A program made the translations under genes and the position numbers. From CBDIHH01 sp965279095 (GTDB lineage: Bacteria; Pseudomonadota; Alphaproteobacteria; Caulobacterales; Caulobacteraceae), in assembly GCA_965279095.1 (NCBI GenBank), contig CBDIHH010000006.1, positions 124,001 to 188,000 on the forward strand: a stretch of 64,000 bases of DNA. Direction: 5' to 3'. Below, piece after piece: positions 15,952-24,090 of this stretch (position 1 is its first letter; each line of letters begins with the position of its first letter). The notes beneath the pieces were generated by a model. The model searched no databases and had not been told where the DNA came from. It saw only the letters and a program-made list of their open reading frames with translations.

Positions 15952-16029
15952 ACACGGGGCCGCTTGGCGCTGACGGAGAAGCCCGAAAAACCGGTGGGCC
16001 AGTCTGTCTCCCGCGATAGACTGCCCGCC

Positions 16030-17442
16030 ATGACCGCTCCCGCCCCGATCCCCGCCGCCGTCTTGTCCCGCCTCAAGGCCGCCCTGGGTGACGGCGGCTG
16101 GAGCACGGACGCCGACCGGATCGCGCCCAAGCTGGTGGAATGGCGGGGGCGCTGGCGGGGGACGACGCCGCTGCTGCTGTTGCCGTGGACCGTCGAGCAG
16201 GTCGCCGCGGTGGTGCGCGTTTGCGCCGAGACCGGCACGCCGATCATCCCCCAGGGGGGCAACACCGGCCTGGTGGCCGGGCAGATCCCGCAGGGCGAGG
16301 TGCTGCTGTCGCTGGAGCGGATGAACGCCATCCGCGACGTGGAGACCCTGGACGATGTGCTGGTGGCCGAGGCTGGGGCGACCCTGGCGTCGGTGCAGGC
16401 GGCGGCGGCGGCGGCGGACCGCTTCTTTCCCTTAAGCCTGGCGGCGGAGGGCTCGGCCACCATCGGCGGCCTGGTGTCGACCAACGCCGGGGGGACGGCG
16501 GTCCTGCGCTACGGGACCATGCGCCAGCTGGTGCTGGGAATCGAGGCGGTGCTGCCCAACGGCGAGGTTCTCGCGGGGCTCAAGCGCCTGCGCAAGGACA
16601 ACACCGGCTATGATCTCAAGCAGCTGCTGATCGGGGGGGAGGGCACCTTGGGGGTGGTCACCGCGGTCAGCCTCAAACTGTTCCCCGTGCTGCCCTCGCG
16701 CGGCACCGCCATGGCCGGCCTGCGCAGCGCCCAGGACGCCATCGCCCTGCTGGCCCTGGCCAAGGGGATCAGCGGCGGCCAGGTGGAGGCCTTTGAGCTG
16801 ATCGGCCGCGGCGGCGTCGCCAATGCGGTGAAGAACATCCCCGGGGTGCGCGAGCCGCTGCAGGGCAGCCATCCCTGGTATGTGCTGGTGGAGACCGCCA
16901 GCGGACAGGCGGGGGCGGCGGAGGCGGCCATGGAGAGCCTGCTGGAGGAAGCCCTGGCGCAGGACCTGATCCAGGACGCCGTCGTCGCCCGCAGCCAGGC
17001 CCAGGCCCAGGCCCTGTGGAAGCTGCGCGAGGAACAGTCGGCGGCGCAGAAGGCCGAGGGGGTGGCGTGGAAATGCGACGTCGCCGTGCCTGTCTCCAAG
17101 GTCGCCGCCTTCATCGACCAGGCCACCGCCGCGGTGGAGCGCGCCTATCCCGGGGTGCGGGTGGTGGCCTTCGGCCATGTGGGCGACGGCAACATCCACT
17201 ACGACGTCATCCAGCCGCCGGGCGACGGGGCCGGGCACGAGCGTCGGCGGGACGAGGGCACGCTGCTGGTGCACGACATCGTCGACGCCCTGGGGGGCTC
17301 GATCTCGGCCGAGCACGGGCTGGGGGCGATGAAGACGCAGGAGGCCCTGCGCTACAAGTCGGCGGCCGAGGTGGCGGCCATGCGCGCCGTGCGCGCCGCC
17401 CTGGATCCCGGGCGGATCATGAACCCGCGGGTGCTGTTCTAG
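16030..17442 (+). CDS. FAD-linked oxidase, GlcD/D-2-hydroxyacid dehydrogenase type
   Basis: 470 residues with an FAD_binding_4 domain (about 45-225) and an FAD-oxidase C domain (about 225-470). FAD-binding segments are IPQGGNTGLVAGQIP and STNAGGTAVLRYGTMRQLV. The C-terminal domain has the metal and substrate motif AFGHVGDGNIHYDV and SAEHGLGAMK. Family members oxidise D-lactate, D-2-hydroxyglutarate or glycolate; the segment pattern fits the D-2-hydroxyglutarate dehydrogenase-like group best, but substrate cannot be fixed. Start ATG 16030 lies after a weak purine stretch (GCCC spacing). It is monocistronic in appearance, with a type B repeat downstream. Confidence 0.92.
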   Translation: MTAPAPIPAAVLSRLKAALGDGGWSTDADRIAPKLVEWRGRWRGTTPLLLLPWTVEQVAAVVRVCAETGTPIIPQGGNTGLVAGQIPQGEVLLSLERMNAIRDVETLDDVLVAEAGATLASVQAAAAAADRFFPLSLAAEGSATIGGLVSTNAGGTAVLRYGTMRQLVLGIEAVLPNGEVLAGLKRLRKDNTGYDLKQLLIGGEGTLGVVTAVSLKLFPVLPSRGTAMAGLRSAQDAIALLALAKGISGGQVEAFELIGRGGVANAVKNIPGVREPLQGSHPWYVLVETASGQAGAAEAAMESLLEEALAQDLIQDAVVARSQAQAQALWKLREEQSAAQKAEGVAWKCDVAVPVSKVAAFIDQATAAVERAYPGVRVVAFGHVGDGNIHYDVIQPPGDGAGHERRRDEGTLLVHDIVDALGGSISAEHGLGAMKTQEALRYKSAAEVAAMRAVRAALDPGRIMNPRVLF

Positions 17443-17482
17443 GGCTCATGGGCGGGGTCTGGGGCGCCCCCTCCCAGATATC

Positions 17483-17634
17483 TCCCTTCTCCCTCGATGG
17501 GAGAAGGGCTGGGGATGAGGGTGCGCCCGATCCGATCCAGTGAATGGCGCAGGAGGCGGCGCCGCCTCCGGGGTCAGCATTTATGCCGCGGCGCGCGCAC
17601 CCCCGCCCAACCCTCCCCCATCGAGGGGGAGGGC
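17483..17634. repeat. Type B palindromic repeat, copy 1, between FAD oxidase gene and yaaA
   Basis: Left arm CCCTTCTCCCTCGATGGGAG with AAGGGCTGGGGATGAGGGTG; centre with GGAGGCGGCGCCGCCTCC; right arm CGCGCGCACCCCCGCCCAAC then CCTCCCCCATCGAGGGGGAGG. A second copy with the same order of blocks is at 28676. The GATG/CATC loops and GGCGGCGCCGCC core are shared, the rest differs. Confidence 0.85.
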
Positions 17635-17689
17635 TTGCCTTGCATCCGCCCCCTAGCCAGGGCGGCCGTCTCGTCCTAGACGCCTCGCC

Positions 17690-18457
17690 ATGATCATCGT
17701 CCTGTCCCCGGCCAAATCGCTGGACTTCACCGCCGCGGCGCCGGGCACGCCGATGACGACCCCGCAGCTGAAGGACGACATCGGCGTCCTGGCCAAGACC
17801 ACCCGCCGGCTGACCCGCGCCGACCTGCGCCGGCTGATGGGCATCTCGCCCAAGCTGGCCGATCTCAACCACGCCCGGTTCCAGGCCTTCGACCCGGCGG
17901 TGGAGGACGGGGTGCAGGCGGCGATCGCCTTCAACGGCGACGTCTATGCGGGGCTGGACGCCCGGTCGCTCGACAAGAAGGGCCTGGCCTGGGCGCAGGA
18001 CCACCTGCGCATCCTGTCCGGCCTCTACGGAGTGCTGCGGCCCCTGGACGCCCTGCAGCCCTATCGGCTGGAGATGGGGGTGCGGTTGAAGACCCGCCGC
18101 GGGGCCAGCCTCTATGACTTCTGGGGCCCCCGCATCGCCGAGACCCTCAACGAGGCGGCCCGGGGCCATGCCGATCCCACCGTCGTCAACCTGGCCAGCC
18201 TGGAGTATTTCGGCGCCGTGGACCGCCAGGCGCTGGCTGTTCCCGTGGTCGCCTGCCACTTCAAGGACATCGCCGACGGCGAGGCGAGGATCGTCAGCTT
18301 CTACGCCAAGAAGGCCCGCGGCCTGATGGCGCGCTTCGCCATCGACAACCGCATCGACCGGGCGGAAGGGCTCAAGGCCTTTGACGCGGCCGGCTATGTC
18401 TACGACCCCAAGCTGTCCACCGACACGGACTGGACCTTCACCCGACCGCATCCATAG
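17690..18457 (+). CDS. yaaA: Peroxide stress protein YaaA (DUF328)
   Basis: 255 residues, the usual YaaA length. Family signatures: MIIVLSPAKSLDF at the start, LMGISPKLADLNHARFQAF, AIAFNGDVYAGLDA, and the C-terminal HFKDIADGEARIVSFYAKKA with RGLMARF. In E. coli YaaA lowers free intracellular iron during H2O2 stress and has a DNA-binding fold. It starts 55 bp after the type B repeat. bdhA begins 5 bp after its stop, so the two are likely cotranscribed although unrelated in function. Confidence 0.95.
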   Translation: MIIVLSPAKSLDFTAAAPGTPMTTPQLKDDIGVLAKTTRRLTRADLRRLMGISPKLADLNHARFQAFDPAVEDGVQAAIAFNGDVYAGLDARSLDKKGLAWAQDHLRILSGLYGVLRPLDALQPYRLEMGVRLKTRRGASLYDFWGPRIAETLNEAARGHADPTVVNLASLEYFGAVDRQALAVPVVACHFKDIADGEARIVSFYAKKARGLMARFAIDNRIDRAEGLKAFDAAGYVYDPKLSTDTDWTFTRPHP

Positions 18458-18462
18458 GCATC

Positions 18463-19266
18463 ATGTCCCAGGCGCTCTCTCCCGACCTCACCGGCCAGGC
18501 GGCCGTGATCACCGGCTCCACCAGCGGCATCGGCCTGGCCATGGCCGAGGCCCTGGCGGCCCAGGGCTGCAATGTCGTGCTCAACGGCCTGGGCGAGATG
18601 GCCGCCATCGAGGCCACGCGCAGCCGAATCGAGGCCGAGTACGGGGTGCAGGCCCTCTATCACGGCGCCGACATGACCCGGCCGGAGCAGATCGCGCAGA
18701 TGATCGCCGCCGCCCAGGGGGAGTTCGGCCGGCTCGACATCCTGCTCAACAACGCCGGCATCCAGCACGTCGCCCCGGTGGAGGACTTCCCCCTCGACCA
18801 ATGGGACCGGATCATCGCCATCAACCTGTCGTCGGCCTTCCACGCCATCCGCGCGGCGGTGCCGATCATGAAGGGGCAGGGGCGGGGGCGGATCGTCAAC
18901 CTGGCCTCGGTGCATGGCCATGTGGCCTCGCCGTTCAAGGCCGCCTATGTGGCCGCCAAGCACGGGGTCATCGGCCTGACCCGCACCGTGGCGCTGGAAC
19001 TGGCCACCTTCAACATCACCTGCAACGCCGTCTGTCCGGGCTATGTGAAGACGCCCCTGGTGGACATGCAGATCGCCGACCAGGCCCGCACGCGGGGGAT
19101 CAGCGAGGAGGCGGTGGTGCGCGACGTCATGCTCGCCGCCCAGCCCACCAAGCAGTTCGTGCAGTACGACCAGATCGCCGGGGCGCTGCTCTACCTGGTG
19201 TCGGACGCCGGGGCCTCGGCCAACGGGACCAGCATGATCATCGACGGGGGCTGGACCGCCCAATGA
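18463..19266 (+). CDS. bdhA: D-3-hydroxybutyrate dehydrogenase (SDR family)
   Basis: Interconverts 3-hydroxybutyrate and acetoacetate with NAD, as in polyhydroxybutyrate breakdown. 267 residues of the classical SDR fold: TGSTSGIGLAMAEALAAQG (coenzyme motif TGxxxGIG), NNAG in LLNNAGIQHVAPVE, the catalytic Ser in VNLASVHGHVAS, and YxxxK as YVAAK. The segment PGYVKTPLVDMQI and QPTKQFVQYDQIA are typical of bacterial 3-hydroxybutyrate dehydrogenases, distinguishing it from general SDRs. The stop overlaps the next start (ATGA), so translation is coupled. Confidence 0.92.
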   Translation: MSQALSPDLTGQAAVITGSTSGIGLAMAEALAAQGCNVVLNGLGEMAAIEATRSRIEAEYGVQALYHGADMTRPEQIAQMIAAAQGEFGRLDILLNNAGIQHVAPVEDFPLDQWDRIIAINLSSAFHAIRAAVPIMKGQGRGRIVNLASVHGHVASPFKAAYVAAKHGVIGLTRTVALELATFNITCNAVCPGYVKTPLVDMQIADQARTRGISEEAVVRDVMLAAQPTKQFVQYDQIAGALLYLVSDAGASANGTSMIIDGGWTAQ

Positions 19267-19670
19267 CGGCGCCGGCGCCCGTGCCCTGCGCGGGCGTGGT
19301 CTGCCTGCGCGGCGACGAGGTCCTGCTGATCCGCCGCGGGACGGCGCCGCGGCTCGGCCAGTGGAGCATCCCCGGCGGCCGCATCGAATGGGGCGAGACC
19401 TGCGCGGCGGCGGCCCTGCGCGAACTGGCCGAGGAGACGGGGGTGGAGGCGGACCTGCTCGGGCTGCTGGATGTGGTGGACGGCCTCTATCCCGAGGAGG
19501 CTCGTCACTACGTGCTGGTGGACTACGCCGCGCGCTGGACGGCCGGCGAGCCCCGGGCGGGGGACGACGCCGCCGAGGCGCGGTTCTGGCCCAGAGAGCA
19601 GGCCCTCGCCCTGGTAGCGTGGGCCGAGACCCGCCGCATCATCGACCTGGCCTTCGAGCGGTATTCATGA
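19263..19670 (+). CDS. Nudix hydrolase
   Basis: 135 residues with the complete Nudix box GGRIEWGETCAAAALRELAE then ETGV, where REL-EE coordinates the metal. Such enzymes hydrolyse nucleoside diphosphates linked to another moiety; the substrate cannot be told, though the short length and GQWSIPGG resemble ADP-ribose pyrophosphatase/MutT-like members. It starts in the ATGA overlap with bdhA and its own stop overlaps the next start (ATGA again). Confidence 0.93.
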   Translation: MTAPAPVPCAGVVCLRGDEVLLIRRGTAPRLGQWSIPGGRIEWGETCAAAALRELAEETGVEADLLGLLDVVDGLYPEEARHYVLVDYAARWTAGEPRAGDDAAEARFWPREQALALVAWAETRRIIDLAFERYS

Positions 19671-20029
19671 GGCGCGCCCTGATCGCCGGCGCAGCCTGGC
19701 TGCTGGCGGCCACCGTCGTCGCCGCCCAGGATCGCCCGCCCACCCAGAGGCAGTCCCTCGCCGAACTGGCCTATGTGCTGGGCCGCAGCCACGGCCTGCG
19801 CCAGCTGTGCGAAGGGCCTAGGGACCAGGTCTGGCGAAGCTGGATGGCGCGGCTGCTGGAGCGGGAGGCCCCGGACGACGCCCTCAACCGGCGCCTGCGC
19901 GACAGCTTCAACACCGGCTATGCCTCGGCCCAGGCCCAATATCCCAGCTGCTCGCGCGCCTCCCGCGCCGAGGCCGAGCGATCGGCAGAGCGCGGGCGGA
20001 CCCTGGCCCGGGCCCTCGACGGCGGCTAG
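19667..20029 (+). CDS. Secreted TIGR02301 family protein
   Basis: 120 residues. A signal peptide (MRRALIAGAAWLLAATVVAA with cleavage near AAQD) is followed by an alpha-helical domain: LAELAYVLGRSHGLRQLCEG and LRDSFNTGYASAQAQYPSC. This pattern with two cysteines (LCEG and PSCS) is the alphaproteobacterial TIGR02301 family, of unknown function, predicted to be periplasmic. It overlaps the Nudix gene by 4 bp. Confidence 0.85.
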   Translation: MRRALIAGAAWLLAATVVAAQDRPPTQRQSLAELAYVLGRSHGLRQLCEGPRDQVWRSWMARLLEREAPDDALNRRLRDSFNTGYASAQAQYPSCSRASRAEAERSAERGRTLARALDGG

Positions 20030-20079
20030 CGGGCGCATCGGGCCGTGCTAGGGTGCCGCTTCCTCGGGAGCAGGCCTGC

Positions 20080-21054
20080 ATGACCACGTCCGTCGCCGTC
20101 ATCTTCGTCATCCTGGCGCTGGTGATCCTGTTCAACGCCATCAAGTTCGTGCCGCAGGGCTTCGAGTTCACGGTCCAGCGCTTCGGCCGCTACACCCGCA
20201 CCTTGAGCCCCGGCATCGCCTTCCTGGCTCCCTTCGTCGAGGGGGTGGGGCGGAAGATCAACATGATGGAGCAGGTGCTGGACGTGCCCCAGCAGGAGGT
20301 CATCACCAAGGACAACGTCGGGGTGAAGGTCGACGCCATCGTGTTCATCCAGGTGATGGACGCCGCGGCCGCCGCCTACCGGGTGGCCAACCTCAACTTC
20401 GCCATCACCCAGCTGGCCATGACCAACCTGCGCACGGTGGTCGGCTCCATGGAGCTGGACGAGGTGCTGTCGCAGCGCGAGGTGATCAATTCGCGGCTGC
20501 TGCACACCATCGACGCGGCCACCGGCCCCTGGGGGGTGAAGGTGGCGCGCATCGAGATCAAGGACCTGCAGCCGCCCCCCGACATCACCAACGCCATGGC
20601 CCGCCAGATGAAGGCCGAGCGCGAGCGGCGCGCCGTCATCACCGAGGCGGAAGGCGACCGCCAGGCCCAGATCACCCGCTCGGAAGGCTCCAAGCAGTCG
20701 GCCATCCTGGAGGCGGAAGGCCGCAAGGAGGCCGCCTTCCGCGACGCCGAGGCCCGCGAGCGCTCCGCCGAGGCCGAGGCCAAGGCCACCGCCTTCGTGT
20801 CCGAGGCCATCGCCAAGGGCGACGTCAACGCCATCAACTATTTCGTGGCGCTGAAATACGTGGAGGCCTTCGCCGAACTGGCCAAGTCGCCCAACCAGAA
20901 GACGGTCATCGTGCCGGCCGAGATGGGCGCCCTGGTCGGCACCATCGCCGGCATCGGCGAGCTGGTGTCCAGCGCCCGGGCCACGCCTCCGGATGTGGCC
21001 CCCAGGCCGCCGCGCCGGCCGCCGGCCGGCTCGTCCGTGCCGCCGACGGAATAG
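20080..21054 (+). CDS. SPFH/band 7 membrane protease-associated protein (QmcA-like)
   Basis: 324 residues: an N-terminal membrane helix (VAVIFVILALVILFNAI), then an SPFH domain beginning KFVPQGFEFTVQRFGRYTRT with LDVPQQEVITKDNVGVKVDA, and a long Glu/Ala-rich helical region (about 180-260, including AEGDRQAQITRSEGSKQSA) expected to form an oligomeric coiled coil. The tail is Pro-rich. Family proteins form large cage-like assemblies and recruit membrane proteases. The NfeD-type gene follows by 4 bp, the classical SPFH-NfeD pair. Start ATG 20080 after GGGAGCAGG; an in-frame GTG lies 27 bases upstream. Confidence 0.93.
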   Translation: MTTSVAVIFVILALVILFNAIKFVPQGFEFTVQRFGRYTRTLSPGIAFLAPFVEGVGRKINMMEQVLDVPQQEVITKDNVGVKVDAIVFIQVMDAAAAAYRVANLNFAITQLAMTNLRTVVGSMELDEVLSQREVINSRLLHTIDAATGPWGVKVARIEIKDLQPPPDITNAMARQMKAERERRAVITEAEGDRQAQITRSEGSKQSAILEAEGRKEAAFRDAEARERSAEAEAKATAFVSEAIAKGDVNAINYFVALKYVEAFAELAKSPNQKTVIVPAEMGALVGTIAGIGELVSSARATPPDVAPRPPRRPPAGSSVPPTE

Positions 21055-21058
21055 GCCG

Positions 21059-21517
21059 ATGGACCTCGCGCAGTTCTACCTCAATCACGGGTTCTGGCTG
21101 TGGGCGGCGGTGGGCGCCCTGCTGCTGGCGATCGAGGTGGCCTTCGGCTCGGGGTATCTGCTGTGGGCGGCGGCCTCGGCGGGGATGGTCAGCGTCTTCA
21201 TCCTCACGGGTTTGAGCCCGGGCCTGCCGGTGGAACTGGCGGTGTTCGCCGCCCTGACCATCGCCTCCAGCCTGATCGCCCGGCGCTTCTTCCCCCCGGC
21301 GCCCTTCGACGGCCCCGACATCAACGACGCCGCCCGCCGCCTGGCGGGCCATCGCGGCCATGCCGTGGGCGCTTTCCACCGGGGCTCCGGCCGGGTGTTC
21401 GTCGACGGCAAGGAGTGGGCGGCCGAGGAGGAGGGCGACGGAGCCCTGGCCGACGGCGACCCTATCGAGGTGGTGTCGGTCAAGGACGGCGCCGCCCTGC
21501 GGGTGCGGCGGGCGTAG
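21059..21517 (+). CDS. NfeD family membrane protein
   Basis: 152 residues: a short N-terminal helix FWLWAAVGALLLAIEVAFG, a hairpin of helices up to about residue 75 (LPVELAVFAALTIASSLIA), and a soluble C-terminal OB-fold domain (HRGHAVGAFHRGSGRVFVDG through VVSVKDGAALRVRRA). NfeD proteins act with SPFH partners at the membrane; this is the short form without a ClpP-like protease domain. Directly downstream of the SPFH gene (4 bp). A type A repeat follows 16 bp after the stop. Confidence 0.9.
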   Translation: MDLAQFYLNHGFWLWAAVGALLLAIEVAFGSGYLLWAAASAGMVSVFILTGLSPGLPVELAVFAALTIASSLIARRFFPPAPFDGPDINDAARRLAGHRGHAVGAFHRGSGRVFVDGKEWAAEEEGDGALADGDPIEVVSVKDGAALRVRRA

Positions 21518-21533
21518 CTTTTGCGCCCCTCTT

Positions 21534-21697
21534 CTCCTCCCCCGCTCTTGGCGGGGGAGGGGGACCCCGAAGGGGTGGAGGGGGCGGCGCGACGGGTCGG
21601 GTTGGCAGGCTTGGACATTGGCCAGCGTCGCGCCGCCCCCTCCACCACCCTGCGGGTGGTCCCCCTCCCCCGCGCCTGCGGCGCGGGGGAGGAGAGG
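21534..21697. repeat. Type A palindromic repeat, full copy, between NfeD gene and mutY
   Basis: Left arm: CTCCTCCCCCGC...GCGGGGGAGGGGGA with inner hairpin ACCCC-GAA-GGGGT; right arm: inner hairpin ACCACCC-TGC-GGGTGGT then TCCCCCTCCCCCGC...GCGGGGGAGGAG. The arms are separated by about 45 bp including GGCAGGCTTGGACATTGGCC. It sits between convergent genes. Confidence 0.9.
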
Positions 21698-21710
21698 GAG
21701 GCCGGCTCCG

Positions 21711-22805
21711 CTAGAGCAGCGCGCCCAGCCCTTCTGTCAGCGCCTTGCGGAAGACGCTGGGGAGGGCCTGACGCGCCTGCGCCAGGGGCGTCCAGATGAG
21801 CCCCGCCGCCGTGGCGTCCCCATCGGCCCGCCACACCTGCAGCGCCAGGGAGAAATGGGTGAACACGTGGGCGATCTCGCCGGTGGCGCGCCAGTCGCCG
21901 GCCGCCGGCGCGGCGGAGAGCACGGCGTGGGCGGATAGCCGGTCCGTGGTCCAGTCGCTGCTGGGCAGGGCCAGCATGCCGCCGAGCAGGCCCTTGTCCG
22001 GGCGCCGAACCAGGGCCACCTGGTCGCCGCGCACCAGCAGATAGGCGGCGCCATGACGGTGGGGCCGCTGCGCCTTGGCGCTTCGCCGCGGATAGTCGTC
22101 GGGCCGGCCGGTAGCGCGGGCCAGGCATGGCTCGGAGACCGGGCAGACTTCGCACAAGGGGCCCTTGGGTCGGCAGACGGTGGCGCCCAGATCCATCAGC
22201 GCCTGGGCCCAGTCGCCGGGGCGGTCCTTGCCGACCAGAGTCGCCGCCAGGCGTTTCAGCTCCGGCTTGGCCTGGGGCAGGGGCGTCTCCACCCGGGACA
22301 GGCGCGCCATCACCCGCTCGACATTGCCGTCGACGACATTGGCCGGGCGATCGAAGGCGATGGCGGCGACGGCGGCGGCGGTATAGGCGCCCACGCCGGG
22401 CAGGGCCAGCAGTCCGGCCTCGGTGTCGGGGAAGACGCCGCCATGGTCGCGCGCCACGGCCCGGGCGCAGGCCAGCAGGTTGCGGGCGCGGGCGTAGTAG
22501 CCGAGCCCCGCCCAGGCGGCCATCACCTCGCCGTCCGCTTCGGCCGCCAGGGCCTGCACCGTCGGCCAGCGGCGGGTGAACGCGAGGAAGTAGGGGGCGG
22601 CATGCGGCACGGTGGTCTGCTGCAGCATGATCTCGGAGAGCCACACCCGGTACGGATCGGGCCTCGTCCCGGAGGCCCGGTCGGCGGGCCCCACGCGCCA
22701 CGGCAGGGCGCGGGCGTGGGCGTCGTACCAGGCCAGCAGGGGGCGGCGGAGGGCGGAGCGGGGCGGCACCTGGCCCTCATAGCCTGCTCTTGGCCGCGGC
22801 GTCAC
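21711..22805 (-). CDS. mutY: A/G-specific adenine DNA glycosylase
   Basis: Removes adenine mispaired with 8-oxoguanine. 364 residues. The glycosylase domain has WLSEIMLQQTTVPHAAPYF, the helix-hairpin-helix ALPGVGAYTAAAV and the catalytic Asp in NVVDGNVERVMARL. A [4Fe-4S] cluster is held by the cysteines of CRPKGPLCEVCPVSEPC (spacing 6-2-5). The C-terminal third is the MutT-like 8-oxoG recognition domain (AAYLLVRGDQVALVRRPDKG, HVFTHFSLALQVW). The start is GTG at 22805, only 19 bp from the divergent dciA start; a second GTG 12 codons later is possible. Confidence 0.95.
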   Translation of the reverse strand: MTPRPRAGYEGQVPPRSALRRPLLAWYDAHARALPWRVGPADRASGTRPDPYRVWLSEIMLQQTTVPHAAPYFLAFTRRWPTVQALAAEADGEVMAAWAGLGYYARARNLLACARAVARDHGGVFPDTEAGLLALPGVGAYTAAAVAAIAFDRPANVVDGNVERVMARLSRVETPLPQAKPELKRLAATLVGKDRPGDWAQALMDLGATVCRPKGPLCEVCPVSEPCLARATGRPDDYPRRSAKAQRPHRHGAAYLLVRGDQVALVRRPDKGLLGGMLALPSSDWTTDRLSAHAVLSAAPAAGDWRATGEIAHVFTHFSLALQVWRADGDATAAGLIWTPLAQARQALPSVFRKALTEGLGALL

Positions 22806-22824
22806 CCGGCGCTAGGTTCGCGCC

Positions 22825-23385
22825 ATGGTCCGCCGCCTGCCCACCGCCGCCGAGACGACCCGCATCCTGGCGCAGAAACGCACCCGGCCGCAGCGCCGCG
22901 CGCCGCCCCCGGCGGGCCGCCACCTGGCCAAGGTGATCAAGGAGCTGGACGCCCGCTTTGGCCAGACCGACGGGGTGCTCCACGCCCGCTGGCGCGAGAT
23001 CGTCGGCGACGCGGTGGCCCAGCATTCGGAGCCCATCAAGCTGATCAAGGGGCGGGGCGGGGCCGGAGGCACCCTGCAGCTGAAGGTCAACGGCGCCATC
23101 GCCGCCCTGGTCCAGCACCAGGGGCCGGAGATCATGGCCCGGGCGAACCTGGTGCTCGGGGCCGGCGCGGTGGAGCGCCTGCGGATCGTGCAGGGGCCGG
23201 TGCGCCTCGCCCCGCGCCCGAACGATCCGGCCGCCATCGTCAGGGCGCGCCGCCGCGCCCTGCGCCCCCTGGACGCCGGCGCCGAGGCGATGTTGGAGGA
23301 GGGCCTTGCAAACGCCCCAGATGGGCCGCTTAAGAATGCCCTGAGATCGCTGGGGCGCGAGGTCATGCGCCGTCGCGGCGACTGA
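22825..23385 (+). CDS. dciA: DUF721/DciA family replication protein
   Basis: 186 residues with a DUF721 domain. DciA proteins interact with the replicative helicase DnaB and help load it in bacteria that lack DnaC. Visible family pattern: HLAKVIKELDARFG, VLHARWREIVGDAVAQHSEP, and a strand-rich LQLKVNGAIAALVQHQGPEI with INLVLG-like end. The basic N-terminus (QKRTRPQRRAPP) could bind DNA. It is divergent from mutY and followed by the DsbA-like pair and smc, an order conserved in many alphaproteobacteria. Confidence 0.85.
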   Translation: MVRRLPTAAETTRILAQKRTRPQRRAPPPAGRHLAKVIKELDARFGQTDGVLHARWREIVGDAVAQHSEPIKLIKGRGGAGGTLQLKVNGAIAALVQHQGPEIMARANLVLGAGAVERLRIVQGPVRLAPRPNDPAAIVRARRRALRPLDAGAEAMLEEGLANAPDGPLKNALRSLGREVMRRRGD

Positions 23386-23411
23386 TCGACCGCCTCGTCT
23401 GGGGAACGACC

Positions 23412-24020
23412 ATGCCTGCCCTGAGCCGCCGCCTGACCCTTGCGTTCGCCCTCGCCGTCGGCCTGTCCGGCGCGGCGCGCGCGGCTCCGGATACAGACAG
23501 GGCCCTGGGCAATCCCAAGGCCCGCGTGACGGTGATCGAATACGGCTCACTGGCCTGTTCGCACTGCGCCCATTTCAACAACACGGTGTTCCCGGGCTTC
23601 AAGGCCAAATACGTGGACACCGGCAAGGTCCGCTATGTGTTCCGCGAATTCCTCACCCAGCCCGTGCAGGTGGCGGCGGCCGGCGCCCTGATCGCGCGAT
23701 GCGCGCCCAGGGCCCGCTACTTCGACGTCATCGACGCCTTCTTCAAGGGACAGGCGGCCATGTACGAGAGCGGCGAGGCCGCCCCCCTGTTCCTGGCCGC
23801 CGGCAAGGCGGGCGGGCTGAACGAGGCGCAGGTCAAGGCGTGCCTGGCCGATGAGGCGGCCATCAAGGCCCTCAACGACCGGGTCGCGGGATACATGGAA
23901 AAAGACAAGATCAACGCCACCCCGACCCTTCTGGTGAACGGCGCCAAGTTGGAGGGCGAGGCCACCCTGGCGGCTCTCAGCGCGGTCATCGACCCGCTAC
24001 TGAAGGGCCGCCGGCGCTGA
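23412..24020 (+). CDS. DsbA-like thioredoxin-fold protein, secreted
   Basis: 202 residues. A signal peptide (LTLAFALAVGLSGAARAAP) precedes a DsbA/DsbG-type thioredoxin domain. The active site is CSHC in YGSLACSHCAHFNN, and the cis-proline loop is NATPTLLVNG. Members of this cluster position oxidise or isomerise periplasmic disulfides; which of these applies is not visible. It is the first of two tandem paralogues; the second has CPHC and a lipobox. Start ATG after GGGAACGACC. Confidence 0.92.
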   Translation: MPALSRRLTLAFALAVGLSGAARAAPDTDRALGNPKARVTVIEYGSLACSHCAHFNNTVFPGFKAKYVDTGKVRYVFREFLTQPVQVAAAGALIARCAPRARYFDVIDAFFKGQAAMYESGEAAPLFLAAGKAGGLNEAQVKACLADEAAIKALNDRVAGYMEKDKINATPTLLVNGAKLEGEATLAALSAVIDPLLKGRRR

Positions 24021-24090
24021 TCTCCCAGGCGCGGCCCCAAGAGACAGGGAATCGCGCTTTACTGCCCATCGCAACGAGAAGGACCGCCCC

